This document shows positions 10,250 to 22,999 of a stretch of DNA of 64,000 nucleotides, in pieces. The stretch covers positions 78,056,459 through 78,120,458 of the forward strand of contig NC_080579.1 in NCBI RefSeq assembly GCF_029962835.1, written 5' to 3'. The stretch's first letter is position 1. Every line of letters begins with the position of its first letter. Below the pieces are notes generated by a model that had not been told where the DNA came from, made no database searches, and was given only the letters and a program-made list of their open reading frames with translations. The position numbers were made by a program, and so were the translations under genes. Source of the DNA: Magnolia sinica. Taxonomy: Eukaryota > Streptophyta > Magnoliopsida > Magnoliales > Magnoliaceae.

Positions 10250-11700
10250 TAGTCTGTTAAGTTTTATTGGTAGCCGAAAATATTCAAAGACTTGAAGACG
10301 TGCAACAATCAAGATGTGAAGAAATGGGTAAATTGAAGTGCCTTGGTATCCCTATACCTAAACCCTCCTTAATCTTAAAATTTCAACCTCTAAATGATTC
10401 ATTTTCTAATAGGAAAATCCTTGATCAATCATCATAAAGCATTAAGAATTATTTTGATTAAGTTCATTAAGCTTTTAGAGGTGTTATGGGGTTTGTCGGT
10501 TCGACCTAGAGAATTGTCGATTCAGTCGAAATTGACTGAAAGTGTTTAGCAATCAAAACAGCAGATTCTAAAAATTGTTGGTCTAACTAATGGTTTTATC
10601 AATTCGTGTTGGACTGATCGATGGCCCCATCGGTCGAACCAACAGGGTCAAAAACAGTCCATCACCCCTTTGTTTTGCCTTGCCCCTATTGGTAGAATTG
10701 ACAGCCTGTAGGTTCAACCAACAGGTAGCCATTTTATAGTCATTAGATCTGTTGCTACTTATTTCTATATATTGGATCCATTAAGGCATTTGCTACTGTA
10801 TGATTTTGTCTATAGAGCAAGAGTGTAAGTGTTTCCCTCTCTTAATCCCTTCTATTAGACTTTATTTCTCTTGAGATCATGTTATATCCTCTGTGATTCA
10901 TCACTTTGAATGAACATTCCAAGCTCAAAATAAGATATGCATGATTTCTTGCATCTTCTAAAGCTAGACCTTGATTTAATAGATAAATCATTTGCCTAGA
11001 GCCCTAAGATGATCAATTAGATGAATCCCCTTATTAGAAACAACTAAACTCTATTTCTAAAAGATTCATACACCATCCCACTCTCTCATTACCTTGGCAT
11101 TCTCAATAGAAAAATCCATTATGAGGTCGCCGATAGTGGAGCTCAAGAAAATCCACCTCAAAGATCACGGGAGCCGAAGAGAAGTCGATTCAATATTGAA
11201 TAAGCATCTCAAGGCTTATGCTATTCAAGGAGCACAGCCAAACATGTGAAAGTTTTTGTTTGGAGTCCATTTACTCAAGTCAAAGTCTTTGTGTAAGCCA
11301 CAAAACCCGTGTACATATTTAGTTCTTATGTAGAACTATTCATTGAGTCCTTGTGTGGACCACCAGCGGGCGTATTCGTGTTTGGTGTGTAGAACAATTC
11401 AAGAGTTTGTGATCCAAACTCATGAGTAGATACTTATGTAGGTCACCGAGGGTTGTATACATGATTAGTTCTTGTGTAGGACTAAACAGGAGTTTAAGAT
11501 CAAAACTCATGATAAGTCCTTGTGTAGGCCAACGAATGGTGTGTACACAGTAGTATTTGTGTAGGATGTAATGGTTTGTAGTAAACCTATTAAAAATCAG
11601 TTGAGATAGTGAAATCCAAAAAAAGTCAAGTTTGAGTTCGTCATCCGTGAGTAGAGTAGGCAAGTTGCCGAACCGCTATACATCGTTATGTTTGCAATAG
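10250..11700 (+). mobile_element. Copia (SIRE/Maximus-like) LTR, forward, approximate ends
   Basis: Noncoding. It carries the layout of SIRE-type LTRs: a U3 with repeated 'tcgaccta', 'ggtcgaacc' and 'gttcaacc' words (10490-10740), a region of repeated 'cttgtgtaggcc'/'cttgtgtaggac' phrases (11280-11560), then 'gagtagagtaggcaagttgccgaaccgctatacatcg' at 11650-11688. That last motif is also read on the minus strand at about 15430-15480, showing a second, inverted LTR of the same family. No gag-pol is present between them. Confidence 0.6.
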
Positions 11701-12566
11701 TTTTTTATGTTTTTATTTATGCTTTATTATTCTAAATGCATAAATAGATTGTATGTTATATGTTTGGTTTATTGCATTCATTAGATATTGTTATTTCATA
11801 TCATAAACTAATCATTTCATATATATAATTTATATTTGTATTAGTCTATGAGGTTGTACCCATCTCACCTTATGCATGTGGACTAATATGATTTAATTGA
11901 CAAATATTTATAAATGTTATATTCAATCATCCTCCCTTTTAGGACTTAACCATAATTTCAAGCTCTTATAATTGTGATATTAATATAATACTCATAATTT
12001 TAATACTTACATTATCTGTGAGAAGTGAGAGGAAAAGAAAAAGAAATCCTAGTAGTAAAAAAATATAACCATTTGGAAGATATGTCATCGCGTATTATTC
12101 ATGTGTTTGGCTGAAATTTGATCATGCATATTGGGTGTGTTAGAGTCGAATGCAGCTTGAATTGAACCGAACGCCTATAACCACAGGTGTTAAAATAGAC
12201 CGAAAGACCAATATTCGTATAGTTCAGTTGTATATCCAACCACCAATTATAAAAGATCATGTAATTTGCAAATGGGGGCTTCATCATTTTGATTGGTTCT
12301 TTTTTAAATTGCATGGAATAATTTACCCCGACGTGTGTGAAAGCTTGGCGGAGCTATAGAATTATGGCTAAGATCTAGGAGGTGATTAAGACTAATTAAA
12401 ATTCTTTGCCTAATAAACTAATTTACCAATAAAACTAATAAAGAAAAATAACAAAGGTTTTCAAACCAAAATGGGTCTAATCACATAGATTACAGATGAT
12501 GTTCCAATTAAGCAACTAGTCAATAGAGAATGAACTTGTGTGTGCTTTGCAAGTTAAGTGCCTAGT
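11700..12566. other. AT-rich noncoding stretch
   Basis: AT-rich; the short reading frames near 12099-12359 on both strands show no domain. No gene or defined element is supported. Confidence 0.4.
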
Positions 12567-15333
12567 TGTAACACCGGAGCCAAACTGTCACTGCATCCTA
12601 GGGCATCCACTAGCAAAACCACCACAAGACCGCTTTAGGCAGCCTGCATGGAGCACATGTACGAGGCCCTAAAAACTAAGGATAAATGACGTCAGGTGTC
12701 ATTGTCACCAAGCTATGAAAGGATGACGGCACAAACATAGTTAAACTAAAATACGACCTTAATCGAAAATGGGCCACAAGGCCGACTCTCCCAACAATCC
12801 GCCACGATAGACGAAAATGACTTTGGGTCGCTCATCGAAATCCCGCTAAGTCCGAAACTATAGGAGAACATCAGCTTCACTGGGCTTGAGGTCCATCGCG
12901 GATGGCAAACATAGATGATGCCCTGAACTGCACAACTTAGGCCGGAAAAGAAGTGCTTGAAACGGGCAACTCTCCTAAACCTGAATCTGAAACTTAAGTG
13001 AAATAGGCACCACTACTCATTTGCAAAATTGTGACTTTCCAGCTATCAGATTGAGACCAAACTTGAGCTGTGATTCAAGGATATTTTCATGCTCATATCT
13101 GTATAACTGTAGCCCTGATTGAGCACTGATAGCTGTCGATTGCAACTAGGGTCCTTACGGCTGATCGAGGCATCCAATCTCCACCCGATTTGGACTAATT
13201 GTGAATCCTATGATAAGGTACCTGCCCCATGGCATGGGTGGGCCAACAGGCCCCTGAAATAGCCTTATGGGTTAAAATTCAGCCAATTAGGGGCATACAT
13301 GCTAGAAAAAGGGCCCCCAGGGCCATTTAGATATAAAATATGGGCTATATAAGGCTCATAAATTCACTCCCTCACTCTCATACGAATTCCAGCTGCAAGG
13401 GAGAGAGGGAGTAGGGAGAAGTGGAAGAAGGAGCTCCTTAAGGAGCTGTTTCAAAGGATTTCCACACTGCCACTGACCCACATCGAAAATCACCACCACG
13501 CCCCACCATAGGCGGCGGCACGGAAGAGGTAATCCTCAAGTCATCTTCAAATTTCAGCATTGTAAGCCATTTGCATGCACCCTTACAAGCTAATCTCATC
13601 GGCGCAGAGCTTCGATACACCAATCTACAGACCCGAATCCTAGAGGCAGCACTAGAAATTTAACAGACTATTTCTATGTGCTGACCATTATCCTTAGGTA
13701 ACCAATTATCGAACCGATGTTGCAAATAATGATTATGTTGTAAAAATTATGATGCGCATGTTAATTAGCAGTAACCTTTGATTGTTCGTCTTTTATGAAT
13801 TTGTGAATCATGCTTAGTGTAGTCGAACTTTGATTTCATGCTAAAATAGGAAAGAATTATTGAATTGTTGTCCATGATTTACTTTATTATCTGACATATG
13901 AAACTAATTGCTTGATAATTGTGAAGTCCGCGATGATTTGGAGAATGTATTTGCATGTCCGATATAATGCTTAATTCGATTAGAATGCCCGGATTTATTA
14001 TCATGCATGTCTGTAATTTCCTGAAATAAGTAATGTATGTGACCTGCTATGAAATGTTAACTAATTGGTCAATTGGATTGGCCAGCAAATTGCAAAAGAC
14101 ATACGAGCAGCCCTATTGGGTTAGATGCCCGAGGCTAATTCGACCGATCCAAGTCGAACACGGACAGACGGCAACAGTTGGACTACATGGGATGCTCACA
14201 CCCAGTGCTGGTTGTGTCGTAGTTCGCCTGAATCAGCCGAATTGGTCTATTAACTATCCAACCATGTGTGTTTACCATGTATGATCACGCCCACTTGAAC
14301 TTGGGACACCCCACGCCCCTGAAACGGCCACTTACAACTATTAGTGATATGATCCATAAGTCTCGAGAGCCAGGCATGATAGTATGGGATACTATATTTG
14401 AGCTATCAACCTACACTAGGGTGATGAGCCTCCCCTTAGTGACCGCGAGCAATCCAATTTAAATCATGTCTATCGTATGAGCTCAAATGGGAGTAATGAA
14501 CCTAGATGATTAAGGGTCACAAGTGGAGAGTCGCTACAGCCGCCATGGGCCTCGCAATCGGGTTAGGGCCTTTGATTTCGTGGGAATGCCTCAGTTGCTC
14601 CAATCTTGATGGACGAATGAACTTAACTAAATACTAGGTTAACATGATCATTTGTCTCATTTGATTATATATGTGGCGACTCGGCAGTTGAGGTCACGTG
14701 ATGAGGGAGTATTGGTCATTTGCGAACATAAGATGAAGTCGCTATGAGAGAGTGTTAGATTACGAGGTATCATATCATAACAACATGCGTGTGCAATAAT
14801 AAAAGTATTTATGGATCGTATGCTTAGTTGTTTTTCATTAATTGTGCATGTGGAATTGATAACTTGTGTAACTTGATACTATTGGAACCATTGGGTTAAT
14901 CACTCACTCCCACTCTGGGATGATGTTTTAAAACACCAACCAGACCCTTCTTAGATGCAGGTATCATAGAGCCTGATGCGCTGGATGAGGTGATCATAAT
15001 TGCCAAGGAGGAGCTCTCATACTTTCAACTGTCGGGCAAGTCGTCATGACCTGCCCTAGGGCTAGCGATGGGGCCTTAGGTGGGATATTTTGTATTTTTT
15101 TGGACTGTATGTATTTTGCTGGGACATAGTCCTATACATTGAACGTAAACTCATCATTTTGTTAATCCTATCTTAAGTTATGTTTATTTCAATGTACTTA
15201 TATTATCCATTTAACTCGAATGCTCACACACCGAGTAAGTAAAAATTAAAATCATCCACTTCTGCTAAGCATAAGTGACACCGGGATATCGGGAGTCGAG
15301 CATTACTTGACTCCTAAAATTCAGGGCGTTACA
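12567..15333 (+). mobile_element. Ty3/gypsy LTR, probably solo
   Basis: Starts TGTAACACCGGAGCC and ends TTCAGGGCGTTACA, a 2.77-kb unit with TG...CA termini. It contains a TATA box (13346) followed by a pyrimidine/purine leader. Its 3' half is homologous to 1-1816. There is no primer-binding site after it and no polypurine tract before it, so it reads as a solo LTR. The 5-mers beside it (ctagt left, ttaaa right) do not match, so either the TSD has decayed or the LTR is left over from an inter-element recombination. Confidence 0.7.
13346..13353 (+). promoter_or_regulatory. TATA box of the gypsy LTR
   Basis: TATATAAG preceded by 'gatataaaatatgggc' and followed about 30 bases on by 'ctccctcactctc', a plausible transcription start area. 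A canonical LTR promoter by position; activity cannot be judged. Confidence 0.5.
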
Positions 15334-15339
15334 TTAAAA

Positions 15340-16790
15340 TACAATCTAATTCAAGTATTCATATAATCCAACTAATCAATCACATAACAATGAATAAAAT
15401 CGTTGTCAAATGACAATCATAAACATATGTATAGTGGTTCAGTTTCCTTGCTCTACTCACGTGGAATACGCTCTCCCCGAGTGTACTGGTATTCACTATT
15501 TAAGGTTTTTAATCGAGTTTACATCTAACCTATAAAAGTGTATACTCCTACCGGAGGAACACATTTTCACCCGTGTTAATGACTCTCATGTTAGTGGCCT
15601 ACACAAGAACATACGCGAGTTTGGGTCACAAACTCAATACTCAATCCTACACATGTAAAGAGTATGTGAATTCTTGCAATTGAAAGCTTACTCGCCAAAT
15701 TAAGTCCTTTTGTTGCACCTTGATATACTTCCTCAATGCTCTCTCGTGCATGAATTAGCTTTTCAATTGCTTCCCCAATTGTTGATGCTAATGCTTCAAC
15801 TCTTATGAATGTTTACCTTGCATGTGATGTGCCAATAATGTGACCAAGGCAAGGGATGCAGTGAAATCTCGTTCAACTTATGGAAATGTTGTAAACCTAT
15901 GGTATTTACCTAAATGGGTGTTATAGGGAGTTTAGACAATTATTTGACTAATAGGCTTAGTGTCTAGTCTCTTTTTTTCTATAAAAAAAAAAGAGTTTAT
16001 CCACACCTTCATAATGGAGAATAGAATACTCATTATAGTGAATAATCACAAGAAGATGGCCATTAAACTCTTAGTATAGAGTCTTAAGTGAGGGATATTA
16101 GTGGGGAATCATTTAGGATTCTATTGCACCAAAACTCATCAAAATGCCCAACGATGAATCACCTATATAAATGAATCGAGTTCCAATGGTAAAAAATGGC
16201 TCTCTCGATCGATCAAGCGATGCCTTCAGTCGATCAAACCTCCCTTCAATGAGATTGAAGATCAATTAGATAGTATTGAAAAACTCCAAAAAAAATGCAT
16301 TTATTTGTTGAACGTTTTTGGACACCTTTGATCAATTAAGCCCTGAGTTTGATCGATCAAAACATGATCTTCGATTGATTGAAGGTCTGGTCAAGAACCA
16401 TCAACGTCCTGCCGACGGGATTAAGATCCACTTAAAAATTATTGGTTTTGGGCCATGTATTTTACAGCAGCTTAACACCTCTTTTAACCTAACTTATCAT
16501 GTTTCAATTTGAATTATAAGGGCATGTGATGATCAATCAAGGTTTACCTATAAAGGTTAGGATCATCTAGAGGCTAAAGTTGTTTTGGGTCTAATGATAG
16601 AATCACAAAGGCACTTCGATTTACCTATTTCTTCAGTCCTTGATGCTCCATATCTTCTTGTGTCTTCGGTCTTTAACTTTCAAGTGCTCAACCGACTACA
16701 TGATTTAAGGACTCGTGTGACTGATAAAATAGGTGTACAAATAAATGCACTAACACTTTTTGCCATATAGACAAAAGAACTTTCAACTAA
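15340..16790 (-). mobile_element. Copia (SIRE/Maximus-like) LTR, reverse, approximate ends
   Basis: On the minus strand 'acgtgagtagagcaaggaaactgaaccactatacatatg' (about 15425-15470) matches the 3' part of the LTR at 10250-11700. The U3-like part, with 'gatcgatcaa' and 'gttcgatcaat'-type words, lies at 16200-16400. Related U3 text recurs at 58390-59000. It is noncoding and has no internal domains. Confidence 0.55.
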
Positions 16791-17823
16791 ATATGTGATA
16801 ACGATCATAGTTCAACAATAATGAAATATAGATAAAAAGTAATACAAACTTAAATTTTTTAAAAAATTTATTATTAGTATATTATATGAATGCTTACAGT
16901 CAGCAAAAAAAAAAAGGTAATTTATTCATCACACAATATGAAATTAGGCTTTGTGTCAAGATGGCCATGGTGTCAAACGGTTGTTTGTTTGTCGCTCGAC
17001 CATAATCAAGCTTTATGGCGAGACAGTCTAGTATAGGATGATCGTTTGTTCGTCGCTCAACGAAAATCAAGCTTCGTTGTGAGATTACTGTAGATACTGG
17101 ATTGTGAGCAGATAACGCACATGGGTACTTTTGGGGCTTTTACAGTATATTCGTGACTTGGGGTGTTGTATATTTGACTTGGATTCACTACTAGTCAATT
17201 ACTCAAATTTTCACAATTAACTAGACCCTATAGAAACCTTATGAGAGAAAATCGTTCTATTCTCTATCCTAAAATGACCTTGATATGTGATTGGAAATTC
17301 TGACTAAGGGAACGCGATTACAAAGATAGAAGGTGTTAAGTACCCTCTATGCACCGTACAAGTGTACGATCTCTGCTTCATAGGACAAAACCAAGTATAA
17401 GGGATTAGAGTAGTTCTTATGTAAAGACGATGCATTGTGCGTGGGATGTAGTGTGATGATATAATGCCTAAAACAAGTGATGGCTCGGGTCAAACAAGTC
17501 TACCCTGACTTACCCACTTGATGAAGCGGTCGAAGCCTAGCCAATCCAAGTTTTTTTATGGGTAAGATCTAGTGTGTCGGCGAGCCGTCAAGCATACACT
17601 TAGACTGACTAGACCAACAGGTGGGTTGGAGTGGAGATGATGATGTGATCGTGTGAGTGTGGCTAGTTACATTTTATTTTGTGTGATGAAAAGAATCACC
17701 AAGCTATCCATGCGATCGTGCGCACTCTTCCAGGCTATTAAATAAGCTACGGTCTTTTCCTAATTTACCATGCACTCATACGATAATTGCTGATTCTATC
17801 CCTCTTAATCATGTTAACATGTG
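16791..17823. other. Noncoding stretch without identified gene
   Basis: AT-rich start, then a local repeat: 'tgtttgtcgctcgaccataatcaagctttatggcgaga' near 16990 and 'tgttcgtcgctcaacgaaaatcaagcttcgttgtgaga' near 17050. From 17240 it resembles noncoding leader text of LTR elements, but I cannot place it. Confidence 0.35.
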
Positions 17824-17831
17824 TTCCATGA

Positions 17832-18329
17832 TAGGGTTGTACACGAGTCAAACTAGCTTGAAAAGCTCACTCGACTCAGTTCGGATTAACTCGGCTTGAA
17901 AGGCTGATTCAAGGCGAGTCAAGCTTGTTTACTAAAGCTCGAGTTGAGTTCAAGCCAAGTTCAACCATGGTGTATTTCAACTTGACTCGACTCGACTCGA
18001 AGCTTGAGCTCGAGCTCGACTCAGCTTGAGTAATATATTTTAATAATGTATATTATATTAATATTAATAATATATATAAGTTTTTTTAAAAAAAGAAGTT
18101 AAAACTTGAAAGTTTTTACTAAAAAATCCTACCTGACCCTACCCGTCCCCATTCCCTCTTTTTCTTTCCCTTACCCTACCGAGGTAAACTTGGCTCGACT
18201 CGAGATAAACTCAACTCGACTCGAAAGCTTTGGCAAACAAGCCAAGCTTCAATGTTGAGCTCGAGGGCGAGCTCGAACTTGAGTATAGCATGGACACCTC
18301 GACTCGACTCGGCTCGATGTACAGCCCTA
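17832..18329. mobile_element. hAT-like MITE with CTCGA-type subterminal repeats
   Basis: TTCCATGA is a perfect 8-bp direct repeat at 17824-17831 and 18330-18337. The termini are TAGGGTTGTACACGAGTC and, reversed, TAGGGCTGTACATCGAGCC. Both ends are packed with CTCGACTCG, GAGCTCGAG and GGCTCG words; the middle is AT-rich. It belongs to the same family as 57023-57948. No coding capacity. Confidence 0.9.
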
Positions 18330-18384
18330 TTCCATGATGACGACCACCTTAATTTTTCAAGATTGGCTTTCGACCTATCCTTTA

Positions 18385-19270
18385 GGGCGTGTTTGGCCGA
18401 ACTGATCCCATGGGATTAGGAGGGATGGGATCGGTTTTAAGGTAATGATGGCGATGTCAGTGAATGGTCAGACATCCCATGAGATCCTTATATCCCAGGA
18501 CCTACAACGTCCGCTTGTTTGGATACTGAATTGCATCCTGGGACAAGTAAAGTGAACTCGTTCGGATGCACACGGGATTGGACTAAACCCATTCACGCAC
18601 TCCACCCTGTGCCCCACCATGATGTATGTGATTCATCCATTCTGTTCATCCATTTTTAAAGATCATTTTAGGGCTTGATACAAAAAATGATAGGGATACA
18701 AGTCTTAGGTGGGCCACACCACAAGACAAACATAATGAATGGATATTCACCATTAAAATCCTCCTAAGGCCCACTGTACTGTTTATTTGACATCCAATCT
18801 GTTGATTTGGTCATAAAGACCCAGATGAAGGGAAAATTCAAATATCAGCTTGATCCAAAACTTTTACGGCCCCCAAAACATTTTTGGAGGTCAAAATTCA
18901 TTCAACGCTGTTTCCTGTAATGTGGTATACTCGAGATTGAGATTTACTTCAATTTTTTTCCCATAACATAAAATGATCGAAAAAAATAAATGGACGGCAT
19001 GGATGACACACTTACATCATGGTGGGCCTTACAGAGCACCAACCATAGCCAATCCGTTTCCAAGTCATCCCATGCGGAACCACCTTTGTCAGTCAGTGGA
19101 CTATACGGATTTGACTGGTGCAAAACGTGCTTGGCTATCCCTCTCAAACCAGCACCCCTAGCTGGGATGAGATAACCCTTCGTTTCTAAACAGGTGATGG
19201 GATGGGTCCTCCTTTCATAGCTGACCTAATATTGCTTACTCCCATCCAGCACGACCGTCCAAACATGCCG
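18385..19270. mobile_element. PIF/Harbinger-like element with TTA TSD
   Basis: TTA at 18382-18384 and 19271-19273 flanks termini GGGCGTGTTTGG and CCAAACATGCCG. The outer ~200 bp on each side is unique ('gatcccatgggattagg' left, 'gatgggatgggtcctcc' right). The inner part 18600-19035 is the recurrent palindromic core ('ccccaccatgatgtatgtg' and 'acttacatcatggtggg'), giving a second inverted-repeat layer. Reading frames near 18944-19175 are parts of this core. Confidence 0.7.
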
Positions 19271-19273
19271 TTA

Positions 19274-20560
19274 TGTTGCAAGGATCTTATGATGATCTTC
19301 CATATGATAGTGTCATCACATGTTAATGTAATATAATTAACCATGTCAAATCAAGTGTAAAACAGTATACAAAAGCATAACGGCATAATTATCACTTGTG
19401 TGGTTACTTGCATCTTTGTGTGATTCCATAAACCCTACTGGCACAATGACAACATATAAGATAACTAGTCCAAAATAGCATATACAATCGTAGAAGTGCT
19501 TTGGCACATGACAACTCCTGTCCCAACCTTCTGAAATATGTTCCAGACTAAGTGGTGAAGGTCCAGATTAAATTAGGAAAGGCCGATGTTAGGTGATTAA
19601 AATTTTCAAATTTAAAATATTTTTCGAATGGTTTCGTCCACAACGAGCGCCAATATCCCCGAAGCATTGCGTGGTGTGCACATCCTCGGGAACGAGGATC
19701 ACGAATTCAGAGCTGGGAGGATCCTACATATGATGTACTTGTGTTTTTTTTAGCATAGCCAAGTAGGACCGTTGATAAATGATCCAAACCATTCCCTTAT
19801 TTGAGCCAACCTTGAGTTGACCATGATCAGATGATATCTCCTATTGAAAGATCCTAACCGACAAACCTGGTCCTATTTTGATTTGGGTGTCGCATATCTC
19901 TTTTTTAACGGTCCATTTGAAGTCAGACAATAAGAAAAATATAATAAATTATGATTTTTTTTTTTCAGGAAATGATGCATCGAGGACATTTCGAGACAGA
20001 TCAATGGTCTAGATCAGTGAAAAATTGACCCAAGTATAACAAGATGAAAACCCGAGTGCAACCGTTGATATCCTCGATCGAGTATCATAAATCCCTCCTT
20101 ACGGATAAGAACAGACAACGAAGCTATGAGGTTGCTGGGTTGAGAGAGGAAATGCTAGCATGCAAGCCGCTGGATGGAAGTTCCAAGCAGTTCCGTCTCT
20201 CAGTACACGTGGAAAAAATCTCAGTGATCCAATCCGTTTTTATGGCGGACCATCAAGTCGATAGTCATATCTAAAAAATTCGATTTGATCTACAAGTGGC
20301 ATCTATGCAATGATAGGCTTGTAAGTAAGGTTAGATCAATGGTCCATATTTAAATAAGAAATCATAGAAAAAGTAGGTTTTTATCATTTTTACTACTTAA
20401 AATTTCATACCGTACAATTTCCTTATAATGGTCGACTAGATCAACGCTAGTGATCGCTGTAAATGTTCTCTTATGTGTATTATGAGTAGAGAGATGTATA
20501 GAATTTCTGTGCAACTTTATGTATTTTAGCATTCCTGTTTCTACAGCCTTCGAACCTGAT
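19274..20560. other. Noncoding stretch without identified gene
   Basis: Contains 'cccgaagcattgcgtggtg' and 'aacgaggatcacgaattc' text near 19660 and scattered MITE-like phrases ('gatgatatctcctattgaaagatcctaacc'). A forward frame at 20044-20274 begins with ATG but shows no domain and ends quickly. Nothing is supported. Confidence 0.35.
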
Positions 20561-20629
20561 CCGGAGCTACAGCTGTACCCCGTAATCCTCCGAAACACAT
20601 CTTGTGGGGGAGGGAGTGCAACACTCGAA

Positions 20630-21130
20630 CTCCGTGGGGCCCACTGTAATGTATACACAACATCCACTCCGTCCATCAGTTTTTCCACATCATATCATGT
20701 CGTATAAAAAAAATTAATTCGATGCAAAAGTCAGGTAAACCAATCCATGAAAACTCAATCAGTGTGGCCCACCTGAGTTTGAATTTTTGTCTGAATTTAA
20801 TGATTTCATATTCATCCTTGTGGTTTTCATCTGATGAACGGATTTGATGGAATATAAACATCTCGGTAGTCCCAGGAAGATTTTTTTATGTTAGGAGTCC
20901 TTATTTCCACTTTTTTTTTTGTGTGGCTTACTAGAGTAATTTACATATGATATTTTTATTATTAAATATTTAATTGTTTTATACAACTGATGGACGGATT
21001 GGATTCTGTAAAAACGACATTGGAACCCCAGATCTACGGCGTTGAACGCTCTTCCTGCAATGGGTGTTGCTGAGGATTCCGGTCCCCTCCAACACATCTT
21101 AAAAAACCAAAAAACCCAGAACAGCTTTTT
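20630..21130. mobile_element. MITE-like element with palindromic core, ends not resolved
   Basis: 'gtggggcccactgtaatgtatacac..atccactccgtccatcag' near 20634 and 'ctgatggacggattggattc' near 20988 are the two halves of the recurrent core. Outer sequences around 20560 and 21100 share 'aacacatctt' in inverse orientation, but no TSD could be read. Confidence 0.45.
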
Positions 21131-21147
21131 TGCCGACCAATCCAAAA

Positions 21148-22240
21148 CCACCTTTTAAAAGTAGAGATGCTGGTAATTGCACTCGCTCGAATTCACTTTG
21201 GAAGTTCAAGAGCCACGCACGTGAGGTGATTAACACGTGTGTAACTATCCGATCCCTTGGTTCTGTTTACATTATATCCATCTAAACCATGATGGAGAGG
21301 TAACTAGGTGGGCTGCACATGTTCGCAAGATCTAAACCGTTGGTCAATATCTATAATCGTTAATTTATTTTGAATAAGTATGGCCCACATAATAATAATG
21401 TAACTTTATTTTTTCAATGGACCCATAAATTATTATCTTTTTCGACTGAATAACGGTTTTGATCTTGATTAAGTGGACCTAGTTTCCAAATTCGAGGCGC
21501 GCGTAATTTGAAAGTACACGCGAGTGACTGCAACTATAATTCGAGTAAAAGGCTAAAGTAAAAAGAGAAAGATGCAATTACTAAAGGCCCCTCCTATTTA
21601 AACATTTTACATTTTCAATTTGGCCGAGTGCACGGTATAATCATGGGGGGATAACAAAGTTACAGCCATCCAGCACATTGATAGGCGATCCAAACCGTTG
21701 ATCATGGATGCCAGGTGCTCCAAACAAACCCCAATGTCTAAGATCATAGATCCCATCAGGCTCCCTGAATATCTGAGTGTCCACCACAATGTTTGGTATG
21801 TGGACCATCCTAACATGGAATTGGATTTTACACATTGAGTTTATACCGTTGTTTATTTTCCATCGTCTGTTTGTTCGTCGGTATGGATCCAGCCATTAAT
21901 AGTTCCATAACGTGACTTTTAAACTGACGGCATGAGATGGCCCACCGAATATAAAATATACACACGCTTTGGATTCCATCAAGGACACAGCCTTTCCCGG
22001 AAGAAAAAGCCCAGTTGGGTTTTCGGTAATTTCACAAACGATGGTACTTTGTAACTTACCAAGTTAAAGTTGCTAAAAAAGGAATGAGGAAGGCTTCCTG
22101 CAGCTGCTCCTGCCTCCTGGTAAAGTGGTAGTAATCTGTCCACTTATTATATGGGGCCCACTTTAAAAAAATCTCTACCCGAAAATGCCAGTGTTCCACG
22201 GTTCACGTGTGACCCATGCATGTGAAAAGATGGACGGTTA
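21148..22240. other. Noncoding stretch with a possible short MITE
   Basis: 'ttgcactcgctcgaattcac' near 21177 is partly mirrored by 'acacgcgagtgactgcaa' near 21515, suggesting a ~370-bp MITE with weak termini. The rest (21600-22240) has no recognisable feature; minus-strand frames near 21607-21835 lack domains. Confidence 0.35.
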
Positions 22241-22249
22241 GAAGGATAA

Positions 22250-22680
22250 ACAGGCACCGCGGCCTTTCGCAGGAAGTTGCTGCGCTGGGATGCAAGATAT
22301 GGCCTACAATGATTTTTCTGAGAAATCCACCCCGTCCATCCGTTTTGAGATATCATTTTAGGACGTTTGGCTAGAAATGAGGCAGATTAAAAAGTTAAGT
22401 GGGACACATGAGAGGAGAAATTGGGGAAGGAAACTTCTACCGTTGAAACCTTCCTGGGCTCCACCCTGATGTTTATATGCCATCTAAACCGTTTACGAGG
22501 TCATTACCAGTGGGATGAAGTGAAAACAACAAAAAATTAGCCTAATACGAAGATTTTGTGGCCATACGTATGTTTCAACTGTGGTAACTGGATTCCCACT
22601 GTTTCCTCTCGCGTGGATTTCTCACCAACATCACATTGTCCCCACCTTGCATCACAGCACAGGAACTTCCTGCCAAAGAA
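22250..22680. mobile_element. MITE with ~40-bp inverted termini
   Basis: Left 'gcaggaagttgctgcgctgg' and following 'gatgcaag' (22269-22297) is mirrored by 'cttgcatcacagcacaggaacttcctgcc' (22644-22673). Core halves lie inside ('ccgtccatccgttttgagatatcattttagg', 22333-22363). TSD not resolved. Confidence 0.6.
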
Positions 22681-22842
22681 TCCACACCATCCATTCATTT
22701 TTTCTAGATCATTTTGGTATATTAGACCAAAATTGAAGAAGATCCAAGGCTCGAGTGGACCACACAGTAGGAAATGAATGCCCGCCATTAAAAACTTCTT
22801 GGGAGTGGCAGAAGTTTTGATCAAACTGATATTTGAGTTTTC

Positions 22843-22979
22843 GGTGGTAGACTCTTAGGAGTTTCAACACCTGGTTGAGGGTTCGAGTACCCATAGGTGG
22901 TGAAATTCCACTAAGGCGTGAGTGTGTGGTGGTGTGTGTGCGTGTGTTTTAAAAAAAATAAAAATAAAAATAAAAATAG
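22843..22979 (+). mobile_element. tRNA-derived SINE, forward copy
   Basis: TTGAGTTTTC is a perfect 10-bp direct repeat at 22833-22842 and 22980-22989. The insert begins GGTGGTAGACTC, has an A-box-like stretch, and carries a B box GGTTCGAGTACC near 22878. It ends in (GT)n followed by an A-rich tail (taaaaataaaaa). About 137 bp. The order of polymerase III boxes and tail is SINE-like. It interrupts a core-type MITE ('tttgagttttc|ccttcctcc'). Confidence 0.8.
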
Positions 22980-22999
22980 TTGAGTTTTCCCTTCCTCCA

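Noticed and set aside
1-15333. Single full-length gypsy element with LTRs ending at 1816 and 15333
   Set aside because: No primer site after 1816, no polypurine tract before 12567, and the interior holds unrelated nested elements and no gag-pol.
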